From contig CAKSYU010000045.1 in NCBI GenBank assembly GCA_934524965.1, forward strand, positions 1 through 13,410: a DNA stretch of 13,410 nt. The letters run 5' to 3'. This document shows, one piece after another, positions 7,174 to 13,105 of this stretch. Origin of the DNA: an uncultured Angelakisella sp. Lineage in GTDB: Bacteria > Bacillota > Clostridia > Oscillospirales > Ruminococcaceae. Both the position numbers and the translations under genes were made by a program. Below the pieces are notes generated by a model, which worked only from the letters and a program-made list of their open reading frames with translations, had not been told where the DNA came from and did no database searches. The number at the start of each line of letters is the position of its first letter. The first letter of the stretch is position 1.

Positions 7174-7447
7174 ACCTTCGTTTGACAAGGACACACGCTT
7201 TTCGACGGTGCAAATCAACGCTGACTGCGTCATAGAACCTTGAAATACGCAAGTATTCCTGCGGTTCTCTTCCTTGTCATCATCTGATTTTCCCTCGCCG
7301 AAAAGTCCTGCGGAGTTTTTGCGCGGCAGAAATGCCGCCTGAGGAAGTGCGGAGCGGCAGGCAGGCTGGCGCCTGTCAACGCGACGCACAATGTCAGGGA
7401 GCATTTCTGTCTGCAAAAACCGTATGTGCTCTTGTCAAGCGAAGGTA
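7173..7447. mobile_element. TA-flanked element with terminal inverted repeats (MITE-like, or structured RNA)
   Basis: The left end ACCTTCGTTTGACAAG (7174-7189) and the right end CTTGTCAAGCGAAGGT (7431-7446) are inverted repeats with one mismatch over 16 bases. CACA/TGTG pairing extends them to about 22 bases. A TA dinucleotide is present at each extremity (7173-7174 and 7446-7447), as expected for TA-targeting Tc1/mariner/IS630-type MITEs. The interior has no transposase and no supported ORF. It contains small hairpins: AATAC-GCAA-GTATT inside an AGAACC/GGTTCT stem, and GCGGCA-GAAA-TGCCGC. All terminal-repeat mismatches but one become G-U pairs in plus-strand RNA, so a structured RNA is an alternative reading. 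No second copy is in the window. Confidence 0.5.
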
Positions 7448-7455
7448 TTAAACGC

Positions 7456-7482
7456 GAAAGGGGCTCCGAAACCGCCCCTTTC
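7456..7482. other. Perfect 8-bp hairpin just outside the TA-flanked element
   Basis: GAAAGGGG (7456-7463) pairs perfectly with CCCCTTTC (7475-7482) around an 11-nt loop. On the minus strand the stem is followed by GCGTTTAAT, so it could be a weak distal terminator for spoIVA; on the plus strand there is no T-run. Function unknown. Confidence 0.35.
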
Positions 7483-7574
7483 ACACTATCCCTGCCGGGA
7501 GGTTCTGCGCCATGCGCTCCGGTTGGAAGCGGGGCTTGTCCCATGCTTTTTAGTTTGTGCAGAGAACGGGGTAA

Positions 7575-7659
7575 GGCGCGGCTGCGCGCCCGCCCCCCTG
7601 CGGGGGCGGGCTGCCGGCGGAACGCCGGCGGGCGGCAAAGCCGCCCGCGCAGCCGCGCC
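7575..7659. repeat. Cloverleaf GC palindrome A (outer stem plus three hairpin arms)
   Basis: A perfect 13-bp outer stem (7575-7587 with 7647-7659) encloses three perfect hairpins. They are 10 bp with a CTGC loop (7588-7611), 7 bp with a GAA loop (7613-7629) and 7 bp with an AAA loop (7630-7646). Only one base (7612) is unpaired outside the loops, making a nearly ideal four-way junction in DNA or RNA. It is not a tRNA: the arm lengths, loops and ends do not fit. It resembles the architecture at 9280-9385 and, less perfectly, 13148-13228. Confidence 0.75.
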
Positions 7660-7686
7660 GGAGCCTTCCCCTCCGACGGAAGTTCC

Positions 7687-7721
7687 CCACAGGGCGGCAG
7701 ACTGCCGCCTTTTTTCTGTGG
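7687..7721 (+). terminator. Orphan plus-strand terminator hairpin downstream of spoIVA
   Basis: GGCGGCA (7693-7699) pairs with TGCCGCC (7703-7709) around a 3-nt loop, followed by six T residues (7710-7715), which is a classic plus-strand intrinsic terminator. An outer CCACAG/CTGTGG pair (7687-7692 with 7716-7721) brackets it. It lies 26 nt after the spoIVA stop, where a minus-strand terminator is expected, but the T-run is on the wrong side for spoIVA. The fifth to sixth hundred bases of the gene-free stretch 7132-7746 hold nothing else I can support. Confidence 0.55.
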
Positions 7722-7746
7722 AAACCAGCCGTCCGAACAATACATA

Positions 7747-9228
7747 TCACAGGATAATGCAGATCAGTCCCGAGCAGCCCTCGTTGATGACCCGCTCGAT
7801 GGTCTCCTGCAGCTTCATACGGGCATCGGCGGGCATACGGTACAGCTTGTTATGCAGTCCCTCGTTTACCAGCTCGTGCAGCGACTTTCCGAAAATATTG
7901 CTCTCCCAGATCTTTGCCGGATTTTCCTCGAATTCCTGCAAAAGATAATGAACCAGCTCCTCGCTCTGCCGCTCGCTGCCCACAATAGGCGCCACCTCGG
8001 TGGTGATGTTCGCCTGCATCAGATGAATTGAGGGAGCAGAGGCGCGCAGCCGGATCCCGTAGCGCCCGCCCTGCTTCATAATCTCCGGCTCCTCCAGATG
8101 CAGCTCCTCCATCGTCGGCATTACGATACCGTAGCCGGTTGCCGCCACCTCGTCCAGCGCACCTGCAAATTTTTCGTACTTTTTCCTGATGGCGGCAAGC
8201 TCCACCATGCAGGGCAGCAGTCCCTCCTCATCGGCGATCTCCAGTCCCGTTGTCTCGCCCAGAATCCGATAGAACAGCCCATCTGCCAGTTCTACCCGGC
8301 ACCGCACCGTCCCGCTGCCCAGGTCGGCGGCAAGCACCCTTGTCTCCTTGACATAGTCGCAGTCCTCCAGCGACCTTAATGCCGCCGCGGCGCTGCCCAC
8401 CGCCCCCAGCGTTCCGGCAGTCTGCCGGATCTGCCGGTACAGGCTTTCCTTCAGCCAGTGGTCTGCCGCCAGGTTCATCACCCACGGTGGGATCTCCAGC
8501 GCCGCCTCCTTCAGCGGGAAGCGCTCCAGCACCTCCCCCAGAATACCGGCGATGTCCTCCTCGTCCAGCTCCAGACAGTTTACCGCCGCCACCGGCACGC
8601 CGTAGCGCTCCTCCAGCTCCGCCCGCAGCGCCTTTGCCGCCGGACTTTTGGGGCTTTGGCAGTTCAGCACCACCACAAAGGGCCTGTTGATCGCCTGCAG
8701 CTCCCTTACCACACGGCTTTCGGCTTCCTCGTACTCGGCACGGGGGATCTCCGAAATGCTGCCGTCGGTGGTGACCACCAGCCCGATGGTGGAATGTTCG
8801 TTGATGACCTTGCGGGTGCCCACCTCCGCCGCCATATTGAAGGGCACCTCTTTATCGTACCACGGGGTCATCACCATGCGGGGCTGCTGGTTTTCGATGT
8901 AGCCCAGCGCGCTGGGGACGATGTAGCCCACGCAGTCGATCATTCTTACCCGCAGGCTGATATTGCCCTCCAGCGTGATGCTGACCGCCTCCTCCGGGAT
9001 AAACTTCGGTTCGGTGGTCATAATGGTGCGTCCGGCTGCCGATTGCGGCAGCTCATCGGCGGCACGGCTGCGGCGCGGCTCGCTTTCGATGCGGGGCAGC
9101 ACCATCGTCTCCATAAAACGCTTGATAAAGGTGGATTTGCCGGTGCGCACCGGCCCCACCACCCCGATGTAGATATCTCCTCCGGTTCTGGTCGCTATAT
9201 CTCGGTACAGCTCGCTTTGTGCTGCCAT
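7747..9228 (-). CDS. spoIVA: Stage IV sporulation protein A, spore coat morphogenetic ATPase
   Basis: SpoIVA is the ATP-hydrolysing protein that polymerises on the forespore surface as the basement layer of the coat. The start at 9228 gives 493 aa (492 in Bacillus subtilis, from memory). GGGAGGA lies 6 nt upstream of that ATG, whereas the in-frame ATG two codons earlier is too close to it. The N-terminus ELYRDIATRTGGDIYIGVVG is the SpoIVA signature, followed by Walker A GPVRTGKST (25-33). The conserved block DCVGYIVPSALGYIE, the WYDKEVPFNMAAEVGTRKV region and the C-terminal GLICIIL are also typical. It lies downstream of sipL, its clostridial binding partner, with a 172-nt spacer holding a cloverleaf palindrome. 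No promoter of its own was seen, so co-transcription with sipL under sigma-E is likely. The reading frame stays open upstream to 9393 through that palindrome, but this is not coding. Confidence 0.97.
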   Translation of the reverse strand: MAAQSELYRDIATRTGGDIYIGVVGPVRTGKSTFIKRFMETMVLPRIESEPRRSRAADELPQSAAGRTIMTTEPKFIPEEAVSITLEGNISLRVRMIDCVGYIVPSALGYIENQQPRMVMTPWYDKEVPFNMAAEVGTRKVINEHSTIGLVVTTDGSISEIPRAEYEEAESRVVRELQAINRPFVVVLNCQSPKSPAAKALRAELEERYGVPVAAVNCLELDEEDIAGILGEVLERFPLKEAALEIPPWVMNLAADHWLKESLYRQIRQTAGTLGAVGSAAAALRSLEDCDYVKETRVLAADLGSGTVRCRVELADGLFYRILGETTGLEIADEEGLLPCMVELAAIRKKYEKFAGALDEVAATGYGIVMPTMEELHLEEPEIMKQGGRYGIRLRASAPSIHLMQANITTEVAPIVGSERQSEELVHYLLQEFEENPAKIWESNIFGKSLHELVNEGLHNKLYRMPADARMKLQETIERVINEGCSGLICIIL

Positions 9229-9279
9229 TTCCATTCCTCCCGTTTGCGTCTTTGGTTCTGTCGGTGCGCGGGGCTGGTA

Positions 9280-9385
9280 TCGGGCGGCGGCTTCGCCGAC
9301 CCCTGCGGGGTCGGTCTGCCGGAGGAGCCGCTTTGCGGCTCCTCCGACCGGGCGGGCGCCCCGCGCCCTCCCAGCCGCCGCCCGA
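9280..9385. repeat. Cloverleaf GC palindrome B, between sipL and spoIVA
   Basis: A perfect 13-bp outer stem (9280-9292 with 9373-9385) encloses three arms. They are 8 bp with a TGC loop (9296-9314), 12 bp with a TTT loop (9320-9346) and 6 bp with a CCC loop (9354-9368). The overall plan of a 13-bp base and three hairpins matches 7575-7659, although the sequences differ. It starts 15 bases after the sipL stop and ends about 50 bases before spoIVA. Neither strand has a T-run after it, so it is not an ordinary terminator. Confidence 0.75.
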
Positions 9386-9400
9386 ACCGGCACCTTTCGC

Positions 9401-10909
9401 TTACACCGGTATCAGCAGGGGACCCGCCGGCGCGCCCTCGCCCATCTCGCCGTTATCCTCGCGGATCTTCGCTTCGCTGGTATTGTACCGTCGGGCGATG
9501 TCCCACAGGCTTTCGCCCTCCTCTGCCATGTAAATATATAAGCCGCGGGGACGGCAGTTCTCTTTGGGGCTTGCCTCGTCCACCGTTATCTCCTCCAGCA
9601 CCGCGGTGCGTCGGGTGCGGCACACCGCCCCCTGCCAGTACAGCTCACAGGTCAGGGCAAGCTCATTCCCCGTCTGTTCCCAGCGGAACGCCCGACATTC
9701 CAGTGCAGCCTCCCAGCGGCAGTCGGCATCGCAGGTCAGCCGCCGCTGTACCTCCAGCGGGCGGTCAAAGCTGTAATATTCCCCGTCCCCCATGCGGGTC
9801 AGCAGCGTCAGTCCCAGCCGTCCCTCCGCCAGCAGCCCGTCGCCATCGGGCGAAACGGTGCAACCCTCCGCCCTGACCCAGAGGGCGGTCACCTCGCCGG
9901 TCGCCTCCGGCAGGGGCAGCGTTTCCCGGTGGGTCTCGCTTTCCCGGCAGATACTGACCAGCTCGGTGGTTTGCAGCGTTTTGCCGCGGCATTCCGACCG
10001 GTAGCGGGTGGAATAGCCGTCGGTGCAGCAGCAAAGGGTGTAGGGGCGGTAAATTTTCGCCTCGGCGGCAACGGTCACGCCCCACTCCAAAGAGCGGTAC
10101 TCACCGTCTGAGTCCTGCACCGGCTCCGCCGCAGGTGCCAGTGCCATGCACCGCACATCAAATTCGGCGTCGGCGCCCTCCGGCAGCGGCATCGTGACCT
10201 CAAAGGGGAGAGCACATTCGGCGGTCTGCCAGCCGCCGTTCTGGTCGGCGCAGCAGGCAGTAGCCAGCACCTCGCCCATCACAGTCAGCCTGCCGTCTGC
10301 CCATTTTTCCTCCCGACGGGAGATAGCGGCATCGCAGCGCAGCACCCTGGTGAGCGGGGCGGCGCTGCCCTCCAGCTCGGTGGTTTTTGCCAGCCGCTGC
10401 TCGCCGCTGACCGAGCCGCAGAGCCGAACCCCTTTTTGCTCCGTTTTGCGCAGCTGAACGGTGGGGTCGCCGCTGTCCTCCAGTATTTTGCCCTGACGGC
10501 AGGCGGTGACGGCGGCGGAGATGATGACCGAGCCGCGGATCTCCAGACGGCGCTGGTTGACGGCACGGCAGCTGACCTGCCCTGCCGCCATCGAGACGGT
10601 GATGATCGGTTCCTCGGCTTCGCCGTGCAGCTCCATCATTCGGGTAAAGGGAACCTTGTATTCCCCCCGTGCCGGTTCCCCTCCGGCAGAAATGTACAGG
10701 ACATTGATATTCGCCAGTCCCTCGGTCTCCAGCCGTCCGGCGGTGATGGTTCTGCCCATCGGGACGGGGGTCATGGTACACTTCAAGATCCGGCGGATAT
10801 CGGGGCAGTAATCGGGCAGCAGGGCATCGCACTCCACGGGCTGCTCCACCGTTTCCTCCAGTATCGTCTCGCAGCTTGGGACGGTTTGCCGGCGCAGTTC
10901 AAGCTCCAT
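9401..10909 (-). CDS. sipL: SipL: SPOCS (DUF3794) and LysM protein, SpoIVA-interacting
   Basis: In Clostridioides difficile SipL binds SpoIVA through its C-terminal LysM domain and localises the coat. The 502-aa product has a conserved clostridial N-terminus (ETILEETVEQPVECDALLPDYCPDI-type region, residues 15-39). Two or more SPOCS-like beta-rich repeats follow (for example VLYISAGGEPARGEYKVPFT), and a C-terminal LysM starts at about 457 (GESLWDIARRYNTSEAKI, Trp469). There is no signal peptide or membrane segment, in keeping with a mother-cell cytoplasmic protein. The start at 10909 was chosen because AGGAG lies 7 nt upstream; the ATG at 10915 is only 1 nt from it. spoIVA follows on the same strand. 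A sigma-E-like promoter lies about 60 bases upstream. The family assignment is firm, and the symbol rests on domains plus adjacency to spoIVA. Confidence 0.9.
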   Translation of the reverse strand: MELELRRQTVPSCETILEETVEQPVECDALLPDYCPDIRRILKCTMTPVPMGRTITAGRLETEGLANINVLYISAGGEPARGEYKVPFTRMMELHGEAEEPIITVSMAAGQVSCRAVNQRRLEIRGSVIISAAVTACRQGKILEDSGDPTVQLRKTEQKGVRLCGSVSGEQRLAKTTELEGSAAPLTRVLRCDAAISRREEKWADGRLTVMGEVLATACCADQNGGWQTAECALPFEVTMPLPEGADAEFDVRCMALAPAAEPVQDSDGEYRSLEWGVTVAAEAKIYRPYTLCCCTDGYSTRYRSECRGKTLQTTELVSICRESETHRETLPLPEATGEVTALWVRAEGCTVSPDGDGLLAEGRLGLTLLTRMGDGEYYSFDRPLEVQRRLTCDADCRWEAALECRAFRWEQTGNELALTCELYWQGAVCRTRRTAVLEEITVDEASPKENCRPRGLYIYMAEEGESLWDIARRYNTSEAKIREDNGEMGEGAPAGPLLIPV

Positions 10910-10965
10910 TTTCATTCTCCTCTCCGCAGTTGGGCGGCGGCATGCCGTCCCATCGTTTCATTGGA

Positions 10966-10995
10966 ACTATATTCGGCTGTCCAACGGTTTATGAC
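10966..10995 (-). promoter_or_regulatory. Candidate sigma-E promoter of sipL-spoIVA
   Basis: On the minus strand, GTCATAAA (10988-10995) and AATATAGT (10966-10973) are 14 nt apart. This fits the early mother-cell sigma-E pattern of a TCATA-like -35 and an xATAnnnT -10. Transcription would start near 10958, about 50 nt before the sipL ATG. SpoIVA is a known sigma-E product, so the position makes sense. The match is by eye. Confidence 0.5.
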
Positions 10996-10997
10996 GG

Positions 10998-11031
10998 CTC
11001 CCGCGGGCGCGGGCGGGCGCGCGTAACGCGC
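10998..11031 (-). repeat. GC-rich dispersed repeat, copy 2
   Basis: This is the inverted counterpart of 5996-6029 (29 of 34 positions). It contains GCGCG-TAA-CGCGC (11019-11031) and CCCGCGGG (11000-11007). It lies 2 bases upstream of the candidate sigma-E -35 element of sipL. Confidence 0.5.
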
Positions 11032-11061
11032 ATGACTTATTCGGTTTTCAAGGTGCGGTTC

Positions 11062-11097
11062 CCCAAGCCCCCAATTTCTCAATAGGGCTTGGGTTTT
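11062..11097 (+). terminator. Orphan terminator-like hairpin in gene-free region
   Basis: CCCAAGCCC (11062-11070) pairs perfectly with GGGCTTGGG (11085-11093) around a 14-nt loop, followed by TTTT. No plus-strand gene lies upstream for 3.9 kb, so it either ends an untranslated RNA, blocks antisense transcription into the next gene, or is a remnant. The gene-free region 10910-11475 otherwise holds the sigma-E promoter, a GC repeat, a 12-base palindrome (11148-11159), a direct repeat and the acetyltransferase promoter/operator. Confidence 0.45.
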
Positions 11098-11295
11098 GCG
11101 GCTGACCCCTCGGTTTCTTGTCGGGGGCAAGCTGCTGGATTTGGTTATTTACCGGTAAAGAGAAGTCCTCTCACTAATACGGACGAAACGAGAGATATTT
11201 GCAGTGAAAGTGTTGAATTAACACAAGGGTTTACAAAAAGTTTTCAGGTTTGGGAAATAGTGGGAGGGAAATGGGCTTCGCGGTGGTTGGGGTGC

Positions 11296-11366
11296 GGGAG
11301 ATGGATTTGCCGAGGACGGCGGAGCTTGGGTCGCAGGGAGAGAGCGTGGGAGATGGATTTGCCGAG
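11296..11366 (+). repeat. 19-bp direct repeat, two copies 52 bases apart
   Basis: GGGAGATGGATTTGCCGAG occurs identically at 11296-11314 and 11348-11366. The 33 bases between the copies are purine-rich and not repeated. A degenerate third copy may lie near 11259. The pair ends about 30 bases before the -35 of the acetyltransferase promoter. No function recognised. Confidence 0.7.
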
Positions 11367-11396
11367 AAAAAGCGGTAGCATCAAAATGAAAGGGAC

Positions 11397-11425
11397 TGGA
11401 CAAGTGACGGAAGGTATGCTATATT
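11397..11425 (+). promoter_or_regulatory. Sigma-A promoter (extended -10) of the sugar O-acetyltransferase gene
   Basis: TGGACA (11397-11402) and TATATT (11420-11425) are exactly 17 nt apart, with TGC directly before the -10 (extended -10). Transcription should start near 11432, leaving a leader of about 44 nt. Confidence 0.65.
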
Positions 11426-11435
11426 ATTGCTGTGT

Positions 11436-11449
11436 TGTAACCGGTTACA
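11436..11449. promoter_or_regulatory. Perfect 14-bp LacI-family-type operator
   Basis: TGTAACCGGTTACA is a perfect palindrome with a central CG, the form typical of LacI/GalR-family operators. It lies a few bases downstream of the predicted transcription start, where a bound repressor would block RNA polymerase. No LacI-family gene is in the window. Confidence 0.6.
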
Positions 11450-11475
11450 TTTTCAAAAACAGAGGAGGCATTGAG

Positions 11476-12096
11476 ATGAAAGAAACAGAGCGGATCAAAG
11501 CGGGGCTGCTGTTCAGACCCAATTCGATGGAGCTGCGGGACACCAAGCACAAGGCGCACGAGACCTGCCGGCTGGTAAACACGCTGGACGAATATGACGA
11601 GCGCACGCCGGCGCTGATGCGTTCCATTCTGGGCAGCATCGGGGAGCGCTTCTACTTCCAGACGCCGGTGCAGTTCAATTATGGCATTCACACCTACATC
11701 GGCGAGGATTTCTTTGCGAACTACAACTTCTGCGTGCTGGACGACGCTGATGTGTACATCGGCGACAATGTAATGATCGCGCCCAATGTTTCGCTGATGG
11801 CGGCTTCTCACCCGCTGATCGCACACGAGCGGCTGGGGCTGATGCTGGGAGATGACGGGCTGCCCACCATCGCTGAAAACGCTGAGCCGATCCGCATCGG
11901 CAACAACGTCTGGATCGGGTGCGGGGTGACGGTCATCGGCGGCGTGACCATCGGCAACGATGTGGTCATCGGCGCGGGGAGCGTTGTGATCCATGATATT
12001 CCCGACGGCGTACTGGCAGCGGGCAATCCCTGCCGTGTGATCCGCAAGATCACCGAGGCGGACAGCATGAAAGACCTTGCCCGTGAGGAGCTGTAA
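11476..12096 (+). CDS. Sugar O-acetyltransferase (LacA/Maa/NodL-like hexapeptide-repeat enzyme)
   Basis: The 206-aa enzyme should transfer acetyl from acetyl-CoA to a sugar hydroxyl in the cytoplasm. An N-terminal helical 'maltose acetyltransferase' cap (about 4-60: ERIKAGLLFRPNSMELRDTK and later) precedes the left-handed beta-helix of hexapeptide repeats (IGEDFFANYNFCVLDDADVYIGDNVMIAPNVSL and IRIGNNVWIGCGVTVIGGVTIGNDVVIGAGSVV regions). The catalytic His is His112 in ASHPL; Trp146 and the C-terminal GNPCRVIR are also typical. GAGGAGG lies 7 nt before the ATG. The frame is open upstream to 11089, but that part holds the promoter and operator and has no protein-like signal. The LacI-type operator suggests induction by a sugar. 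The exact acceptor (maltose, galactoside or other) cannot be told. The gene is monocistronic, with its own terminator. Confidence 0.92.
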   Translation: MKETERIKAGLLFRPNSMELRDTKHKAHETCRLVNTLDEYDERTPALMRSILGSIGERFYFQTPVQFNYGIHTYIGEDFFANYNFCVLDDADVYIGDNVMIAPNVSLMAASHPLIAHERLGLMLGDDGLPTIAENAEPIRIGNNVWIGCGVTVIGGVTIGNDVVIGAGSVVIHDIPDGVLAAGNPCRVIRKITEADSMKDLAREEL

Positions 12097-12136
12097 GGCG
12101 GGGATATCCATATTTAATTTATAAAATAGAAAGCGG

Positions 12137-12168
12137 CGGCTGTTCCCTGCGCGGAGCAGCCGTTTTTT
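12137..12168 (+). terminator. Intrinsic terminator of the acetyltransferase gene
   Basis: CGGCTGTTCC (12137-12146) pairs with GGAGCAGCCG (12153-12162), one G-U pair, around a 6-nt loop, followed by six T residues. It lies 40 nt after the stop codon. Confidence 0.9.
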
Positions 12169-12219
12169 CGGTCTTTGTGCATTTCATGTCGCATAAATCT
12201 GAATTTTTGTAAAATATAC

Positions 12220-12248
12220 TTGACATTTTATCGATGTGATGCTATGCT
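12220..12248 (+). promoter_or_regulatory. Strong sigma-A promoter of the small membrane-protein/XRE operon
   Basis: A perfect TTGACA (12220-12225) is followed, after exactly 17 nt, by TATGCT (12243-12248) with TGC before it (extended -10). Transcription should start near 12255. That rules out the in-frame ATG at 12244 as a start for the first gene and favours the ATG at 12274. No obvious operator palindrome overlaps it. Confidence 0.8.
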
Positions 12249-12273
12249 GAAGCCGGAAAGTGGGGCGAGAACA

Positions 12274-12372
12274 ATGGAGACTTTTCTGCAAAGCCCGTGG
12301 GCGCCGCTGTTATTAACGGTAGTCGTATGGGGCGTGGTGCAGCTGGTAAAGGCTCTGCTGGATCGCAGGTAA
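12274..12372 (+). CDS. 32-residue single-span membrane peptide, first gene of operon
   Basis: The frame begins at ATG 12274, about 20 nt downstream of the predicted transcription start, and gives METFLQSPWAPLL and onward to KALLDRR. A hydrophobic stretch (about residues 9-26) could span the membrane once, with positive charges at the C-terminus. The Shine-Dalgarno is weak (AGTGGGG). It lies 12 nt before the membrane-protein gene. An upstream extension in the same frame would start inside the promoter, so it is rejected. It could be a genuine small membrane protein acting with its neighbours or a leader peptide coupling translation. I recognise no family. Confidence 0.6.
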   Translation: METFLQSPWAPLLLTVVVWGVVQLVKALLDRR

Positions 12373-12384
12373 GGAGGTGCCGAG

Positions 12385-12891
12385 ATGGATCTGGTATTTT
12401 TGGGCGTGATGGCGCTGTTGGTGGTCATCGGGCTGGTGGTAGGAAAGCTGGCGGGCAAGAAGCTGGGCAAGGCGGAATTTGACGAACGGCAACAGCTGGC
12501 GCGCGGGAAAGCCTACAAGTCGGGCTTTTATACCCTGCTGGCGGGACTGCTGGCGGTGTACCTTCTGCCGATCTTTACCGAGTGGCAACCGAAAGACCCT
12601 GCCCTGCTGCCCTTTGCGGTGATCTGCATAGGAGTAACGGTATTCGCCTGCGTTGCCGTTGCCAATGACGCCTACCTTGGGATTCGTCAGAATCCGCGCA
12701 CCATGCTGCTTGTCATGGGCATCGTGGTGGTGTGCAACCTGCTTGCGGGGTTTTCGGTTATAAAATCGGCGGGCTTTGCCGACGGCATAACGGTGGAGAA
12801 CAGCATGAATTTTATTATAGCAGTGATGGGGCTGATCATACTGACTGCGCTGGCGGTGCGGCTGCGTATGGCTGTCCGGGACGAGGAGTGA
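12385..12891 (+). CDS. Multi-span membrane protein of unknown function with FDERQ motif
   Basis: The 168-aa product has about five hydrophobic segments (roughly 3-24, 45-64, 74-93, 107-124 and 141-160). Between the first two is a cytoplasmic-looking stretch with FDERQQLARGKAYKSGF (32-48). This DERQ...RGKA...F motif recurs in small Firmicute membrane proteins encoded beside small XRE regulators (DUF2178/DUF3796-like; the exact family is uncertain). AAGGAGGT lies 6 nt upstream of the ATG. It is followed after 4 nt by the XRE gene, so the two are translationally close and co-transcribed. No catalytic or transport motif was seen, and I do not assign a function. Confidence 0.8.
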   Translation: MDLVFLGVMALLVVIGLVVGKLAGKKLGKAEFDERQQLARGKAYKSGFYTLLAGLLAVYLLPIFTEWQPKDPALLPFAVICIGVTVFACVAVANDAYLGIRQNPRTMLLVMGIVVVCNLLAGFSVIKSAGFADGITVENSMNFIIAVMGLIILTALAVRLRMAVRDEE

Positions 12892-12895
12892 CGCC

Positions 12896-13105
12896 ATGAA
12901 GAACCTGAAGCTGAAGGCGGCAAGGGCGGCGATGGGGCTTTCCCAGCAGGGACTGGCGGATCGGTGCGGGGTCTCACGCCAGACCATTGTTGCCATAGAA
13001 AAGGGGGACTACAACCCCACCATCAACCTGTGCCGACAGATCTGCCGCGTGCTGGGCACGACGCTGGACGAGCTGTTCTGGGAGGACGCTGACGAGGAGG
13101 GGTAA
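12896..13105 (+). CDS. Small XRE/Cro-type helix-turn-helix regulator (YozG-like)
   Basis: The 69-aa protein is essentially one HTH_XRE/HTH_26 domain. It starts NLKLKAARAAMGLSQQGLAD and continues with CGVSRQTIVAIEKGDYNP (24-41), the recognition-helix region, and LCRQICRVLGTTLDELF (45-61). This size and the C-terminal LDELFW are typical of the YozG-like regulators found next to small membrane proteins. GAGGAG lies 7 nt before the ATG. It probably autoregulates the three-gene operon, by analogy with such modules, but no operator was identified. Its stop codon is inside the loop of the terminator. Confidence 0.93.
   Translation: MKNLKLKAARAAMGLSQQGLADRCGVSRQTIVAIEKGDYNPTINLCRQICRVLGTTLDELFWEDADEEG

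Noticed and set aside
7575..7659. Cloverleaf considered as a tRNA gene
   Set aside because: It has a 13-bp base, triloops and no T-psi-C or anticodon-loop features; all arms are pure GC palindromes.
7230..7745. Minus-strand open frames of 171 and 234 codons across the TA-flanked element and ferredoxin region
   Set aside because: They cross the inverted-repeat element, a terminator and the real ferredoxin gene in antisense, with no start signals or known domains.
9229..9393. N-terminal extension of spoIVA to an upstream start
   Set aside because: The extension is translated from the palindrome, is Arg/Ala/Pro-rich, and the family N-terminus and Shine-Dalgarno fit the start at 9228.
8458..9876. 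472-codon plus-strand open frame opposite spoIVA and sipL
   Set aside because: It is antisense to two recognised genes, runs through the cloverleaf palindrome, and its composition is not protein-like.
11089..11475. N-terminal extension of the acetyltransferase
   Set aside because: It contains the promoter, operator and direct repeat; the family length and GAGGAGG fit the start at 11476.
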